Origin: G965202915 sp965202915 | GTDB lineage: Bacteria; Pseudomonadota; Gammaproteobacteria; Eutrophobiales; Eutrophobiaceae | Reading direction: 5' to 3' | NCBI GenBank assembly: GCA_965202915.1 | Contig: OZ241847.1 | Location: 1,860,001-1,924,000 of the forward strand | Length of the DNA stretch: 64,000 nucleotides | Made by a program: the position numbers and the translations under genes | The notes under the pieces: model-generated | The model's database searches: none | Seen by the model: the letters and a program-made list of their open reading frames with translations, nothing else | Told to the model about the DNA's origin: nothing | Shown here: positions 7,744 to 15,845 of the stretch, in pieces | Numbering within the stretch: position 1 is the stretch's first letter | Layout: each line of letters opens with the position of its first letter

Positions 7744-10494
7744 TTAAACAGTCAGACTGGTCACCGCCAGCGCATTGGCCTCGATAAAATTCCGCCTCGG
7801 TTCCACTTGATCGCCCATCAGGGTGGTAAAAATCTCCCCCGCCGCCACCGCGTCTTCAACCTGTATCCGGGACAGCAACCGCTTGCTTGCATCCATGGTT
7901 GTGTCCCAAAGCTGGTCCGGGTTCATTTCTCCCAGGCCCTTGTATCTTTGAATATTCAAGCCTTTTTCGGCCTGTTTAATTAACCATTCATAGCCATCGC
8001 GCACGGATATAATCGGCTTTTCGGCGTCGCCATGCCTGATCCGCGCACTCTCCCGCAAGCTGATGCAACTGTTTAACGCGGAAAAATTCTTATAGTCGGC
8101 GGAGGAAAAAAACTCCGGGTTGAATATATTCACCAATTCAGCACCATGAATGGAAAAATAAACTTTGCCACCATAGGCATCCTGTACCGGTGAGGAAAAC
8201 AGCTCATACCTGCAATCGACACTGTTTCCGTTCATTTGCGCCAAACCATCGACCAGGCCGGTCAACCAGGCCTCCACCCGTGACCGATTGCCATAGTCGG
8301 CCTCTTGAAGTGCCGGCAGGCGACTCATTGCCTCCAGTATCAATGGATGATAACGTCGGCTCAGACTCAGCAATGCGCCTTTATAATCGATATAGTTCTG
8401 TATGTGCTCATGGAGCACGGCGTCATCAAAATCATCTTCATCACCGGTAACACTTATCGCACTATTTTGCAGCGACAGTTCCAGCATGTAATTCTCAAGC
8501 GCCATATCATTGCTTAAATAGCGACTCTGTTTGCCCTTGGTCACCTTATAAAGTGGCGGTTGGGCAATATAGATATGACCACATTCGATCAATTTTGGCA
8601 TATGCCGATAAAAAAACGTCAGCAACAGCGTCCTGATATGAGCACCATCAACGTCTGCATCGGTCATGATAATGACTCGATGATAGCGCAATTTTGTCTC
8701 ATCAAATTCATCCCTGCCTATCCCACAGCCCAATGCCGTGATCAAGGTGCCCACCTCTTCCGAGGACAGCATCTTATCGAGCCGTGCCTTTTCGACGTTT
8801 AAGATCTTGCCTTTCAGCGGTAAGATCGCCTGAAATCTTCTATCTCTTCCCTGTTTTGCCGAGCCGCCGGCGGAATCTCCCTCTACCAGGAACAGCTCAG
8901 ACCGTGATGGGTCTTTCTCCTGGCAGTCCGCCAATTTACCCGGCAACCCGGCCACGTCCAACACCGTCTTCCTGCGAGTCAACTCCCTGGCCTTTCTGGC
9001 CGCGTCCCTGGCGCGAGCGGCATCGATGATCTTGTTACTGATTGCCTTGGCCTCCAGCGGACTCTCCAACAAAAATTCCTGCAACTTGTCCGAAATCGTT
9101 GAATCCACTATCGCCTTGACCTCACCGGACACCAGTTTATCCTTGGTTTGAGATGAGAATTTAGGGTCCGGGATCTTTATGGAAAGCACCGCGGTAAGTC
9201 CCTCGCGCACGTCTTCCCCGGTTACATTGACCTTGGTCTTCGCCGCCGCTATTTGTTTCTCTATATATTGATTGAAGCTCCGAGTAATCGCCGCCCGAAA
9301 CCCGGATAAGTGACTACCCCCGTCTTTTTGGTGAATATTGTTGGTAAAACAGAAAATATTCTCCTGGTAAGAATCATTCCATTGCATGGCCAACTGTATG
9401 GTGGAGTCCTGCTTAACCGTGTCTATGCTGATAACGGTTTTATGCAACGGGGTCTTATTTTTATTCAAATGTTGGATGAATGCCTGAATACCCCCCTTAT
9501 ACTCAAATACGTCGGTCTGACCGTTATGACGTTCATCGTGAAGTTCCATCCGCACATTGGAATTTAGAAACGATAATTCACGCAGGCGCTTGGCCAGAAT
9601 ATCGTAATGAAACTCTATATTTTTGAAGACACCAACGTCAGGTAAAAACCGGACTTCCGTACCGGTGCGGTCCGAGCTCTCACACTGTTGCATTTGAGTC
9701 GCCACACCACCGAAACCATACTGCTGGTGATAACGGAAACCATCCCGGTAAATTGTTAAGCTCAGCCGCTCAGAAAGCGCATTCACCACGGACACGCCCA
9801 CTCCATGTAATCCGCCTGATACCTTATAGGAATTATCATCAAATTTTCCACCGGCATGCAGGGTCGTCATAATCACCTCGGCCGCCGACCGGCCCTCCTC
9901 ATGGAGATCAACCGGAATACCCCGACCATTATCGATTACGGACACGGAATTATCATTATGTATCACCACCTTAATCGTGGTGCAATACCCGGCCAGGGCT
10001 TCATCAATGCTGTTATCCACCACCTCAAAAATCATCTGATGCAGTCCCGACCCGTCTTCAGTATTACCTATATACATCCCCGGACGCTTTCTCACCGCAT
10101 CCAATCCTTTCAATACCTTAATGTTTGAGGAATCATACTCATCCCTGGGAGTCGGCGGATCATCCTCTGAAGTTATGATCACCTCCAGCGTAACCGAGGC
10201 GTTTGCCTGCCCATTATCATCATCCGTCACCCGCATTTCAAAGCTGTCCGTGGTGATATCGCCACCGTCATGAACATAAAATACCTGGTTCGCCTCAAGC
10301 TGCGCCTGGGTAAAACTCATGACGTTCACAGGCGAACCCGAAGAAGGACGCAGTTCCAAGTGCCCATTATCCGGTGCGTCGGTCACCATCCAATTTAAAC
10401 GGGCCGCACCGTCAGTAGTATTTTCATCCATCACAGAAAGATCGGCCGTAGCCAGCATATAGCTCTCGCCCTTATTAATGGTGAATCCTTGCAT
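7744..10494 (-). CDS. gyrB: DNA gyrase subunit B with an N-terminal CSPG/cadherin-like module
   Basis: GyrB supplies the ATPase and TOPRIM parts of DNA gyrase, which introduces negative supercoils. Residues from about 117 on match GyrB throughout: YDSSNIKVLKGLDAVRKRPG, the GHKL motif EVVDNSIDEAL, GGLHGVGVSVVN, TOPRIM EGDSAGGSAKQGR and DADVDGAHIRTLLL. The C-terminal QRYKGLGEMNP is also present. The usual protein is about 800 aa; this one is 916. The extra N-terminal 115 residues are not GyrB but a repeat unit like those of the giant proteins at 19-40 kb. The start at 10494 has a strong AAGGGGG ribosome-binding site eight bases upstream. No ATG and no other good start exists near the normal GyrB beginning. 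The arm tyrosine (Y120) that contacts ATP in the partner subunit is kept. recF, normally between dnaN and gyrB, is absent. Confidence 0.95.
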   Translation of the reverse strand: MQGFTINKGESYMLATADLSVMDENTTDGAARLNWMVTDAPDNGHLELRPSSGSPVNVMSFTQAQLEANQVFYVHDGGDITTDSFEMRVTDDDNGQANASVTLEVIITSEDDPPTPRDEYDSSNIKVLKGLDAVRKRPGMYIGNTEDGSGLHQMIFEVVDNSIDEALAGYCTTIKVVIHNDNSVSVIDNGRGIPVDLHEEGRSAAEVIMTTLHAGGKFDDNSYKVSGGLHGVGVSVVNALSERLSLTIYRDGFRYHQQYGFGGVATQMQQCESSDRTGTEVRFLPDVGVFKNIEFHYDILAKRLRELSFLNSNVRMELHDERHNGQTDVFEYKGGIQAFIQHLNKNKTPLHKTVISIDTVKQDSTIQLAMQWNDSYQENIFCFTNNIHQKDGGSHLSGFRAAITRSFNQYIEKQIAAAKTKVNVTGEDVREGLTAVLSIKIPDPKFSSQTKDKLVSGEVKAIVDSTISDKLQEFLLESPLEAKAISNKIIDAARARDAARKARELTRRKTVLDVAGLPGKLADCQEKDPSRSELFLVEGDSAGGSAKQGRDRRFQAILPLKGKILNVEKARLDKMLSSEEVGTLITALGCGIGRDEFDETKLRYHRVIIMTDADVDGAHIRTLLLTFFYRHMPKLIECGHIYIAQPPLYKVTKGKQSRYLSNDMALENYMLELSLQNSAISVTGDEDDFDDAVLHEHIQNYIDYKGALLSLSRRYHPLILEAMSRLPALQEADYGNRSRVEAWLTGLVDGLAQMNGNSVDCRYELFSSPVQDAYGGKVYFSIHGAELVNIFNPEFFSSADYKNFSALNSCISLRESARIRHGDAEKPIISVRDGYEWLIKQAEKGLNIQRYKGLGEMNPDQLWDTTMDASKRLLSRIQVEDAVAAGEIFTTLMGDQVEPRRNFIEANALAVTSLTV
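10150..10491 (-). other. CSPG/cadherin-like module fused in frame to GyrB
   Basis: This segment encodes residues 2-115 of the gyrB product. It has the hallmarks of the CSPG (Cadherin_3) repeat: an opening GESYMLATADLSVMDE, a middle WMVTDAPDNGHLELRPSSG, then SFTQAQLEANQVFYVHDGG and DSFEMRVTDDD, closing with DDPPT. Each block has a close match in the giant proteins, for example TDAPDNGRLELRP near 38010 and DDPPT at repeat boundaries. It ends exactly at a repeat boundary, three residues before the conserved GyrB sequence. Codon choice is less GC-rich than in the giant genes, so the insertion is not recent or came from another paralogue. Confidence 0.88.
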
Positions 10495-10525
10495 TATTAT
10501 CCCCCTTACAACCGGCTACGTGAAT

Positions 10526-10541
10526 TGTTTCACATGAAACA
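10526..10541. promoter_or_regulatory. parS-like site 1
   Basis: TGTTTCACATGAAACA differs at one central base from the widespread bacterial parS sequence (TGTTTCACGTGAAACA), the ParB-binding centromere site. It lies 32 bases upstream of the gyrB start and could also influence gyrB expression. Confidence 0.65.
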
Positions 10542-10583
10542 CACTGGAAAATTGAGACCAACAGGCTTGTTATGATTTAATTG

Positions 10584-10599
10584 TGTTCCACGTGGAACA
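10584..10599. promoter_or_regulatory. parS-like site 2 (perfect palindrome)
   Basis: TGTTCCACGTGGAACA is a perfect palindrome, extending to 20 bp from 10582 to 10601. It is the form of parS used by pseudomonads and other gammaproteobacteria. It sits 42 bases from the first site, in the gyrB-dnaN gap close to the likely replication origin, as expected for chromosomal parS. No parB gene lies in the window. Confidence 0.8.
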
Positions 10600-10747
10600 C
10601 ACAATATCGAACCAGATACGGTATTAACGGACACGGAACCAACTCACCCAATATTAGAGAAAACGGTAATCAACTCTCATGGTGGTATCCATCACCGGTA
10701 TCCAAAAAGGCAATCACCTGTTTCATTCAGCATCCTGATGTTATCCC

Positions 10748-11872
10748 CTACCTTTTCCCCATAGGCATGATCACATATTTGTATCGACTCTCGCCTTCCG
10801 GCAGGATTAAACAACATTCCCTTCCATTACCCGCATCCCCATCCAACGCGGCAATACTGATCACCACATTATCGGTATCGATTGCCGTCAACGTTTCCAA
10901 CAAATAAGACACATTGAATTCCATTTCCAATTCTTCACCCTGATATTTAACGTCCAACTCTTCTTCCGCCTCTTCCTGCTCAGGATTACGGGTGAACATA
11001 CTCAACTGATCGGTATTCAGGGTTATCCGAACCCCATGATATTTCCAATTGGAAAGAATCGACACCCGCGTCAGACTCTGCTTCATTTCTTCCCGGTCGG
11101 ATACGAGTTTATGCTCGGCGGGTTTCGGTATTACCCTTTGGTAGTCAGGGAACTTGCCGTCGATAAGCTTACTGGTAAAACAGGCGGAATTAATCTCGGC
11201 TCGAATATGCCTGTCACTGATTTTAATCCCTATCTTTTCATCACCTTCATCCAGCAAACGCATCAACTCCGCAACCCCTTTTTTAGGAATAATCGCCCGT
11301 ATTGTCTCCTTTACTCCAGTCTCCAGGTCGATCTCACCCAATGCCAGGCGATGGCCATCCGTTGCCACACAGCGAAGAAAATCAGGATTCACCTCCAGCA
11401 ACAAACCGTTTAAGAAAAAGCGCACGTCATCCTGAGCCATTGCAAAATGGGTATTTTCAATCAATTTACGTAATCGGTCACGTTCAACCGTAAACCCAAT
11501 ATCGAATTTGGACATTTCCACCTCCGGAAAGTCCTCCGCCGGCAAAGTAGATAATACAAAACGACTCTTACCCGACCGAATACTGGCCTTACCCTCCTTT
11601 ATCTCAAATTCAAGTTGCACGCCTTCCGGCAAAGTTCGGCAGATATCCTGCAGCTTTTTTACGGAAAGGGTGATCTCACCTTCGGCAGCGAACGATTCTT
11701 CAATCACCACCACCAGTTCCACTTCCAAATCGGTCGCGGTCATGGAAACAGAATCGGGCGTGATCTTCAAAAGCATATTGGAAAGAATGGGAAGTGCCTG
11801 CTTCCCACCGATGACACCGCTTAATTTTCTTACAGCGGGAAATAAGGCTTCTTTAGTTATAGTAAACTTCAT
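10748..11872 (-). CDS. dnaN: DNA polymerase III beta subunit (sliding clamp)
   Basis: DnaN forms the dimeric ring that tethers DNA polymerase III and other enzymes to DNA. The 374-aa protein matches the family over its whole length: MKFTITKEALFPAVRKLSGV at the start, LPILSNMLLKI, VATDGHRLAL near 170, and the closing YKYVIMPM region that forms part of the partner-binding cleft. The last residues are MPMGKR, close to the common MPMRL ending. The gene follows dnaA after an intergenic gap carrying DnaA boxes. The usual next gene, recF, is absent; 253 bases with parS-like sites lead to gyrB. Confidence 0.97.
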   Translation of the reverse strand: MKFTITKEALFPAVRKLSGVIGGKQALPILSNMLLKITPDSVSMTATDLEVELVVVIEESFAAEGEITLSVKKLQDICRTLPEGVQLEFEIKEGKASIRSGKSRFVLSTLPAEDFPEVEMSKFDIGFTVERDRLRKLIENTHFAMAQDDVRFFLNGLLLEVNPDFLRCVATDGHRLALGEIDLETGVKETIRAIIPKKGVAELMRLLDEGDEKIGIKISDRHIRAEINSACFTSKLIDGKFPDYQRVIPKPAEHKLVSDREEMKQSLTRVSILSNWKYHGVRITLNTDQLSMFTRNPEQEEAEEELDVKYQGEELEMEFNVSYLLETLTAIDTDNVVISIAALDGDAGNGRECCLILPEGESRYKYVIMPMGKR

Positions 11873-11905
11873 ATTTTATTACTCTTATTTATTGGATAAT
11901 AACTT

Positions 11906-11914
11906 TGTGGATAA
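11906..11914 (-). promoter_or_regulatory. DnaA box 1
   Basis: Exact TTATCCACA on the minus strand (TGTGGATAA as written), 34 bases upstream of the dnaN start. Confidence 0.75.
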
Positions 11915-11993
11915 AAAATTTCCGTGTTAATGATCAATCACTTATATGGCTGAGTGGGTTTGGTTTTAAATGTTGATTACGGGTGGCTTGATC

Positions 11994-12002
11994 TGTGGAT
12001 AA
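11994..12002 (-). promoter_or_regulatory. DnaA box 2
   Basis: Exact TTATCCACA on the minus strand, 88 bases from box 1. Confidence 0.75.
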
Positions 12003-12039
12003 CTATTGCTTTGGTTCATAGTGAAAATTTCCAGGTCAT

Positions 12040-12048
12040 TTATCCACA
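12040..12048 (+). promoter_or_regulatory. DnaA box 3
   Basis: Exact TTATCCACA on the plus strand, 46 bases from box 2 and in the opposite orientation, just past the dnaA stop codon. Confidence 0.75.
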
Positions 12049-12056
12049 GTTTGTAA

Positions 12057-13394
12057 TCAAATTGTTAATATATTGATTAGGTTAGTATAATCGTCCTGAA
12101 TAGCCTGTTTGGTTTGACGTAATTCGTCCACTTTACGACAGGCATGCAGGACCGTAGTATGATCTCTGCCACCGAATTTGTCTCCAATTTCCGGTAAGCT
12201 GTGGTTGGTTAATTCTTTGGCGATGGTCATTGCCACTTGTCGCGGTCTGGTTATCGAACGGGTGCGACGTTTGGAATGCAGATCGGCAATGCGAATCTTA
12301 TAATATTCGGCGACGGTTTTTTGGATATTCTCTATGGAAACCTGTTTATCCTGAAGGATTAACAGATCGCGAAGGGTATTTTTGGTAAATTCCAGAGTGA
12401 TCCCGGTATTTGTCAAGCGGGCGTTTGCAACGACCCGGTTTAATGCACCCTCCAATTCACGAACGTTGGAACGAAATCGCTTGGCGATAAAAAACGCGAC
12501 CTCCTCAGGTATGTGGATCTGCGTTTGATCGGCCTTTTTATTGATAATGGCGACCCGAGTCTCCAGTTCCGGAGGAGCGATTGCGACGGTTAGTCCCCAG
12601 CCAAAGCGCGATTTTAGACGCTCTTCCAAGCCATTCACTTCTTTTGGGTACCGATCACAGGTAAGCACGATTTGGTTTTGGCCTTCCAGTAATACATTAA
12701 AGGTATGAAAAAATTCCTCTTGCGAGCGTTCCTTGCCGGCGAAAAACTGGATGTCGTCGATCAATAACACGTCCAGTGAACGGTAATGATGCTTAAATTC
12801 ATTTATTGTATTATTTTGCAGGGCCCTGACCATATTGGATACAAATCTTTCGGAGTGGAGATAAACGACGTTTGAGGATGGATTCTGTTGCAGAATAGTA
12901 TGGCCTATGGCGTGAGCAAGATGGGTTTTACCGAGACCGACGCCCCCATAAAGCAATAAAGGATTATAGGCCTGGCCCGGATTTTTAGTAACCTGAACCG
13001 ACGCGGCTTTGGCCAGTTGGTTGGATTTGCCTTCGACAAAGCTGTCAAAGGTAAAATTATCATTCAGATTGCTGCGTTGGCGACCCGGAAATGAGGTTTG
13101 AGAGGTCTTATTTTTCGGCTTTGAATCGCCGGAGTTGTTTTCATCCGCCAAGTGGCTACCGATGCCTATGGATAAACGGATGTCATCACTATTGGTGATC
13201 GACCCCAGTATATTTTGTATTTGCAACAGATAGCGATCGTTGACCCAGTCAAGCACAAACCGGTTGGGTGCGAGGATCTGTATGGATTTATCTTTTTCAA
13301 TCACGTGCAGAGGTCGGATCCAGGTATTGAACTGCCCCGAAGGCAGATCCCCTTCAAGTCTTTCCAGACAACGTTTCCACGGAGATAGACTCAA
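12057..13394 (-). CDS. dnaA: Chromosomal replication initiator protein DnaA
   Basis: DnaA binds DnaA boxes and opens the origin. The 445-aa protein has the N-terminal DnaB-interaction domain (WKRCLERLEGDLPSGQFNTW), a short linker rich in N and S, and an AAA+ core with Walker A GGVGLGKTH at about 148 and Walker B LLIDDIQFF. The C-terminal DNA-binding domain carries the signature GGRDHTTVLHACRKV. The start is a TTG at 13394, since no in-frame ATG lies upstream near it; AGAGG is eight bases before it. It lies between hisE and dnaN on the same strand. DnaA boxes just downstream suggest local control of dnaN and origin firing. The usual divergent rpmH neighbour is missing. Confidence 0.97.
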   Translation of the reverse strand: MSLSPWKRCLERLEGDLPSGQFNTWIRPLHVIEKDKSIQILAPNRFVLDWVNDRYLLQIQNILGSITNSDDIRLSIGIGSHLADENNSGDSKPKNKTSQTSFPGRQRSNLNDNFTFDSFVEGKSNQLAKAASVQVTKNPGQAYNPLLLYGGVGLGKTHLAHAIGHTILQQNPSSNVVYLHSERFVSNMVRALQNNTINEFKHHYRSLDVLLIDDIQFFAGKERSQEEFFHTFNVLLEGQNQIVLTCDRYPKEVNGLEERLKSRFGWGLTVAIAPPELETRVAIINKKADQTQIHIPEEVAFFIAKRFRSNVRELEGALNRVVANARLTNTGITLEFTKNTLRDLLILQDKQVSIENIQKTVAEYYKIRIADLHSKRRTRSITRPRQVAMTIAKELTNHSLPEIGDKFGGRDHTTVLHACRKVDELRQTKQAIQDDYTNLINILTI

Positions 13395-13491
13395 GCTAAA
13401 GACCTCTATAAAGGATGAATACCGATAGTCATGTAAAAGTGTATATTTGACGTACTATACCGATCCCTGCGGTAGATTAAAAGACATTTTC

Positions 13492-13836
13492 TCAAATGAC
13501 CTGTTTCCGGGGCGGTTGCCGTTTCCTGTCGGCCTTTTCGCTGATGCCGGACTTGCCAAACCGTCGCTCCAGTTCATCGATGACCCTGTCAGGAGACAAA
13601 TTATGATAACTGAGCAGGATCAGGGAATGGAACCATAAATCTGCAATTTCATGGATTATCGAATCATTTTCCCCGGACTTCGACGCAATTATCGTCTCGG
13701 TGATCTCTTCCCCCAATTTTTTTAAGATCTGATCCAATCCTCGATCATACAGGCTGGCGGTATAGGATTTTTCCGGATCAGCCTGTTTGCGCTGTTGTAT
13801 AACCGCAGCCAGTTCATTGAGAAAGTCACTGCTCAT
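13492..13836 (-). CDS. hisE: Phosphoribosyl-ATP pyrophosphatase
   Basis: HisE removes pyrophosphate from phosphoribosyl-ATP, the second step of histidine synthesis. The 114-aa protein is an all-alpha MazG-like enzyme with the metal-binding pattern LGEEITETIIASKSG and HEIADLWFHSLILL. It begins MSSDFLNELAAVIQQRK, normal for the family. It is a separate gene 20 bases downstream of hisI, rather than the fused HisIE of enterobacteria. It ends the hisA-F-I-E run. The other his genes (G, D, C, B, H) are not in the window. Confidence 0.95.
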   Translation of the reverse strand: MSSDFLNELAAVIQQRKQADPEKSYTASLYDRGLDQILKKLGEEITETIIASKSGENDSIIHEIADLWFHSLILLSYHNLSPDRVIDELERRFGKSGISEKADRKRQPPRKQVI

Positions 13837-13856
13837 AAGCTATTTTACCTGAGCGA

Positions 13857-14264
13857 TCACAGCTTCGATTTATAAATCAAATCAGGGTCTTTGATGACCG
13901 GGTCAAATACCTGTTCCCCCTCATCCGTGATCCTTCGATAGAAGCAACTTGCACGGCCGGTGTGACAACTGATCCCCCCTTGCTGGCGCACCCTGATCAA
14001 CAAGGTGTCTGAATCACAGTCCAACCGTATTTCATCGATATGCTGAAAATGGCCTGAGCTCGATCCCTTCTTCCAGAAACACTGGCGTGAACGCGACCAG
14101 AACACTGTCTGCCGCTCCTCCAGGGTGCGCGTTAATGCCTCTTGGTTCATCCAGGCATGCATCAGGATCACATTACTGACGTGGTCCTGTATGATCACCG
14201 GGATCAATCCGTCCGCTCCCCAGTTTATCTGTTTAATCCAGTCGGGCATCTCAGTAACCATCAC
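13857..14264 (-). CDS. hisI: Phosphoribosyl-AMP cyclohydrolase
   Basis: HisI opens the adenine ring of phosphoribosyl-AMP, the third step of histidine synthesis. The 135-aa protein carries the expected metal sites: the acidic DCDSDTLL segment and the zinc cysteines in GGISCHTGRASCFYR. WSRSRQCFWKKGSSSGHFQ is another family signature. The start codon overlaps the hisF stop by four bases, and hisE follows closely, so the genes are co-transcribed and coupled. Confidence 0.96.
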   Translation of the reverse strand: MMVTEMPDWIKQINWGADGLIPVIIQDHVSNVILMHAWMNQEALTRTLEERQTVFWSRSRQCFWKKGSSSGHFQHIDEIRLDCDSDTLLIRVRQQGGISCHTGRASCFYRRITDEGEQVFDPVIKDPDLIYKSKL

Positions 14265-15028
14265 GATAAGCGGACCTCTATATTATTTTCAGCCATATAA
14301 TGTTTGGCCTGTTCGATAGTATATACCCCGAAATGAAAAATGCTCGCCGCAAGTACCGCGTCCGCCTTACCGTCAAGTACGCCATCGACCAGATGTTGCA
14401 GGGTTCCAACGCCACCGGAGGCGATCACCGGGATGCCGACGGCGTCACTGATGGATCGCGTCAGCGGCAGATCAAACCCCTCTTTTGTGCCATCATGATC
14501 CATACTGGTCAGCAATATCTCTCCGGCGCCGAGATCAGCGGTTTTTTTCGCCCATTCAATTGCATCGAGGCCGGTACTTCGACGCCCGCCGTGTGTATAT
14601 ACCTCCCAGCCCCGCCTGGCCGGGCACCACTTGGCATCGATCGCGACGACCAGGCACTGCGAACCAAAATGGCAAGCCGCCAGGCGGATAAACTCCGGAT
14701 CATTGACGGCCGCGGTATTGATGCTGACCCTGTCCGCGCCGGCATCGAGCATTCGTTGAATATCGTCAATATTTCTGATCCCGCCGCCTATGGTCAATGG
14801 AATAAATACCTGAGCGGCGACGTCCTCAACCACGTGCACCATATTATCACGGTTCTCGCTGCTGGCGGTAATATCGAGAAAGACGATTTCATCCGCACCC
14901 TGGCGATCATAATGGCAGGCGGCCGCGACCGGATCGCCGGCGTCGCGGATATCGACAAAACGCATGCCTTTGACTATTCTGCCTGCATCCACGTCCAGGC
15001 AGGGAACAACACGTTTGGCAAGACTCAT
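14261..15028 (-). CDS. hisF: Imidazole glycerol phosphate synthase cyclase subunit
   Basis: HisF makes imidazole glycerol phosphate and AICAR from PRFAR, using ammonia delivered by HisH. The 255-aa TIM barrel begins MSLAKRVVPCLDVDAGRIVKG, with catalytic aspartate D11 in CLDVD. The second catalytic aspartate lies in LLTSMDHDGTKEGFD, and the phosphate loop is GGIRNIDD and SGGVGTLQ. It overlaps hisA upstream and hisI downstream by four bases each. Its glutaminase partner hisH is not in the window. Confidence 0.97.
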   Translation of the reverse strand: MSLAKRVVPCLDVDAGRIVKGMRFVDIRDAGDPVAAACHYDRQGADEIVFLDITASSENRDNMVHVVEDVAAQVFIPLTIGGGIRNIDDIQRMLDAGADRVSINTAAVNDPEFIRLAACHFGSQCLVVAIDAKWCPARRGWEVYTHGGRRSTGLDAIEWAKKTADLGAGEILLTSMDHDGTKEGFDLPLTRSISDAVGIPVIASGGVGTLQHLVDGVLDGKADAVLAASIFHFGVYTIEQAKHYMAENNIEVRLS

Positions 15029-15768
15029 TTTATCAGGCAGAGCTCATCCGCAAGTTTTTGTGCCTCGGATAAATCCAGTGTCCCCTCATAGATTGCACGG
15101 CCGGTGATCATCCCATCAAGGCCGGTTTGTGCCACCTTGCATAAAGCCCTTACATCCTCAAGATCACGCAACCCGCCGGAGGCAATGACCGGAATTGTGA
15201 CCTGCGCACATAGCGCAACAGTGGCATCAATATTAACCCGATTCAGCATCCCGTCCCGGTCTATATCAGTAAAAATAATTGCGGCGGCGCCGGCCTCTTC
15301 AAGCCGTTTTGCCCTATCGGCCGCGCTGTAATCGGAGACCTTCGACCAGCCATCCGTTGCCAGTTTGCCCTTTTTTGCATCCAGGCCGACAATGATGCGA
15401 CCGGGAAATTTAACACAAACGTCCGCGACAAACTGCGGCGAGGTGACCGCGCGGGTGCCGATAATAACATAATCTGCTCCCGCATCCAGATAAAATTGGA
15501 TGCTTGCCGCGTCCCGGATCCCCCCGCCGACCTGGACCGGTATGTCCGGATAGGCCGCTATTATGGACAGGATGCTCTCGGCATTGCCGGGTTTGCCCGT
15601 TACCGCCCCATCGAGATCAATAATATGCAGGCGTCTGGCCCCGGCCTGTATCCACCGGGCCGCGGTTGCCACCGGATCATCGCTGTAAATGGTCGCCTCG
15701 TCCATTTGTCCGCGGGAAAGCCGCACACATTTGCCCCCCTTGAGGTCGATTCCGGGTATTAACAACAT
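15025..15768 (-). CDS. hisA: ProFAR isomerase (HisA)
   Basis: HisA isomerises ProFAR to PRFAR, the step before HisF. The 247-aa TIM barrel starts MLLIPGIDLKGGKCVRL, with the catalytic aspartate in GIDLKGG; the second aspartate is in FTDIDRDGML. Phosphate-binding loops VGGGIRD and ASGGLRD are visible. It is first in the hisA-F-I-E run and overlaps hisF by four bases. polA lies 77 bases upstream on the same strand; the gap holds no obvious gene. Confidence 0.97.
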   Translation of the reverse strand: MLLIPGIDLKGGKCVRLSRGQMDEATIYSDDPVATAARWIQAGARRLHIIDLDGAVTGKPGNAESILSIIAAYPDIPVQVGGGIRDAASIQFYLDAGADYVIIGTRAVTSPQFVADVCVKFPGRIIVGLDAKKGKLATDGWSKVSDYSAADRAKRLEEAGAAAIIFTDIDRDGMLNRVNIDATVALCAQVTIPVIASGGLRDLEDVRALCKVAQTGLDGMITGRAIYEGTLDLSEAQKLADELCLIK

Positions 15769-15845
15769 GGAAAACTCAACGGCCTGGCCGGGTTCGATTG
15801 GATCCGGTCGGCACCGGGCTCCGAACGCATATTGAATGGCCGGCG

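Larger units (their letters stand above)
11873..12056. other. Candidate replication origin region between dnaA and dnaN
   Basis: The 184-bp gap between dnaA and dnaN holds three perfect DnaA boxes (TTATCCACA) in both orientations, separated by AT-rich DNA and flanked by AT-rich stretches. DnaA-box clusters beside dnaA mark oriC in many bacteria and also autoregulate dnaA operons. The nearby parS-like sites support an origin-proximal location. In pseudomonads the origin lies beside rpmH-dnaA, but here rpmH is 40 kb away. Confidence 0.6.

Noticed and set aside
14300..15091. A 263-codon plus-strand open frame opposite hisF
   Set aside because: hisF is certain on the minus strand with all family motifs and four-base overlaps with its neighbours. 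The opposite frame has no recognisable protein.
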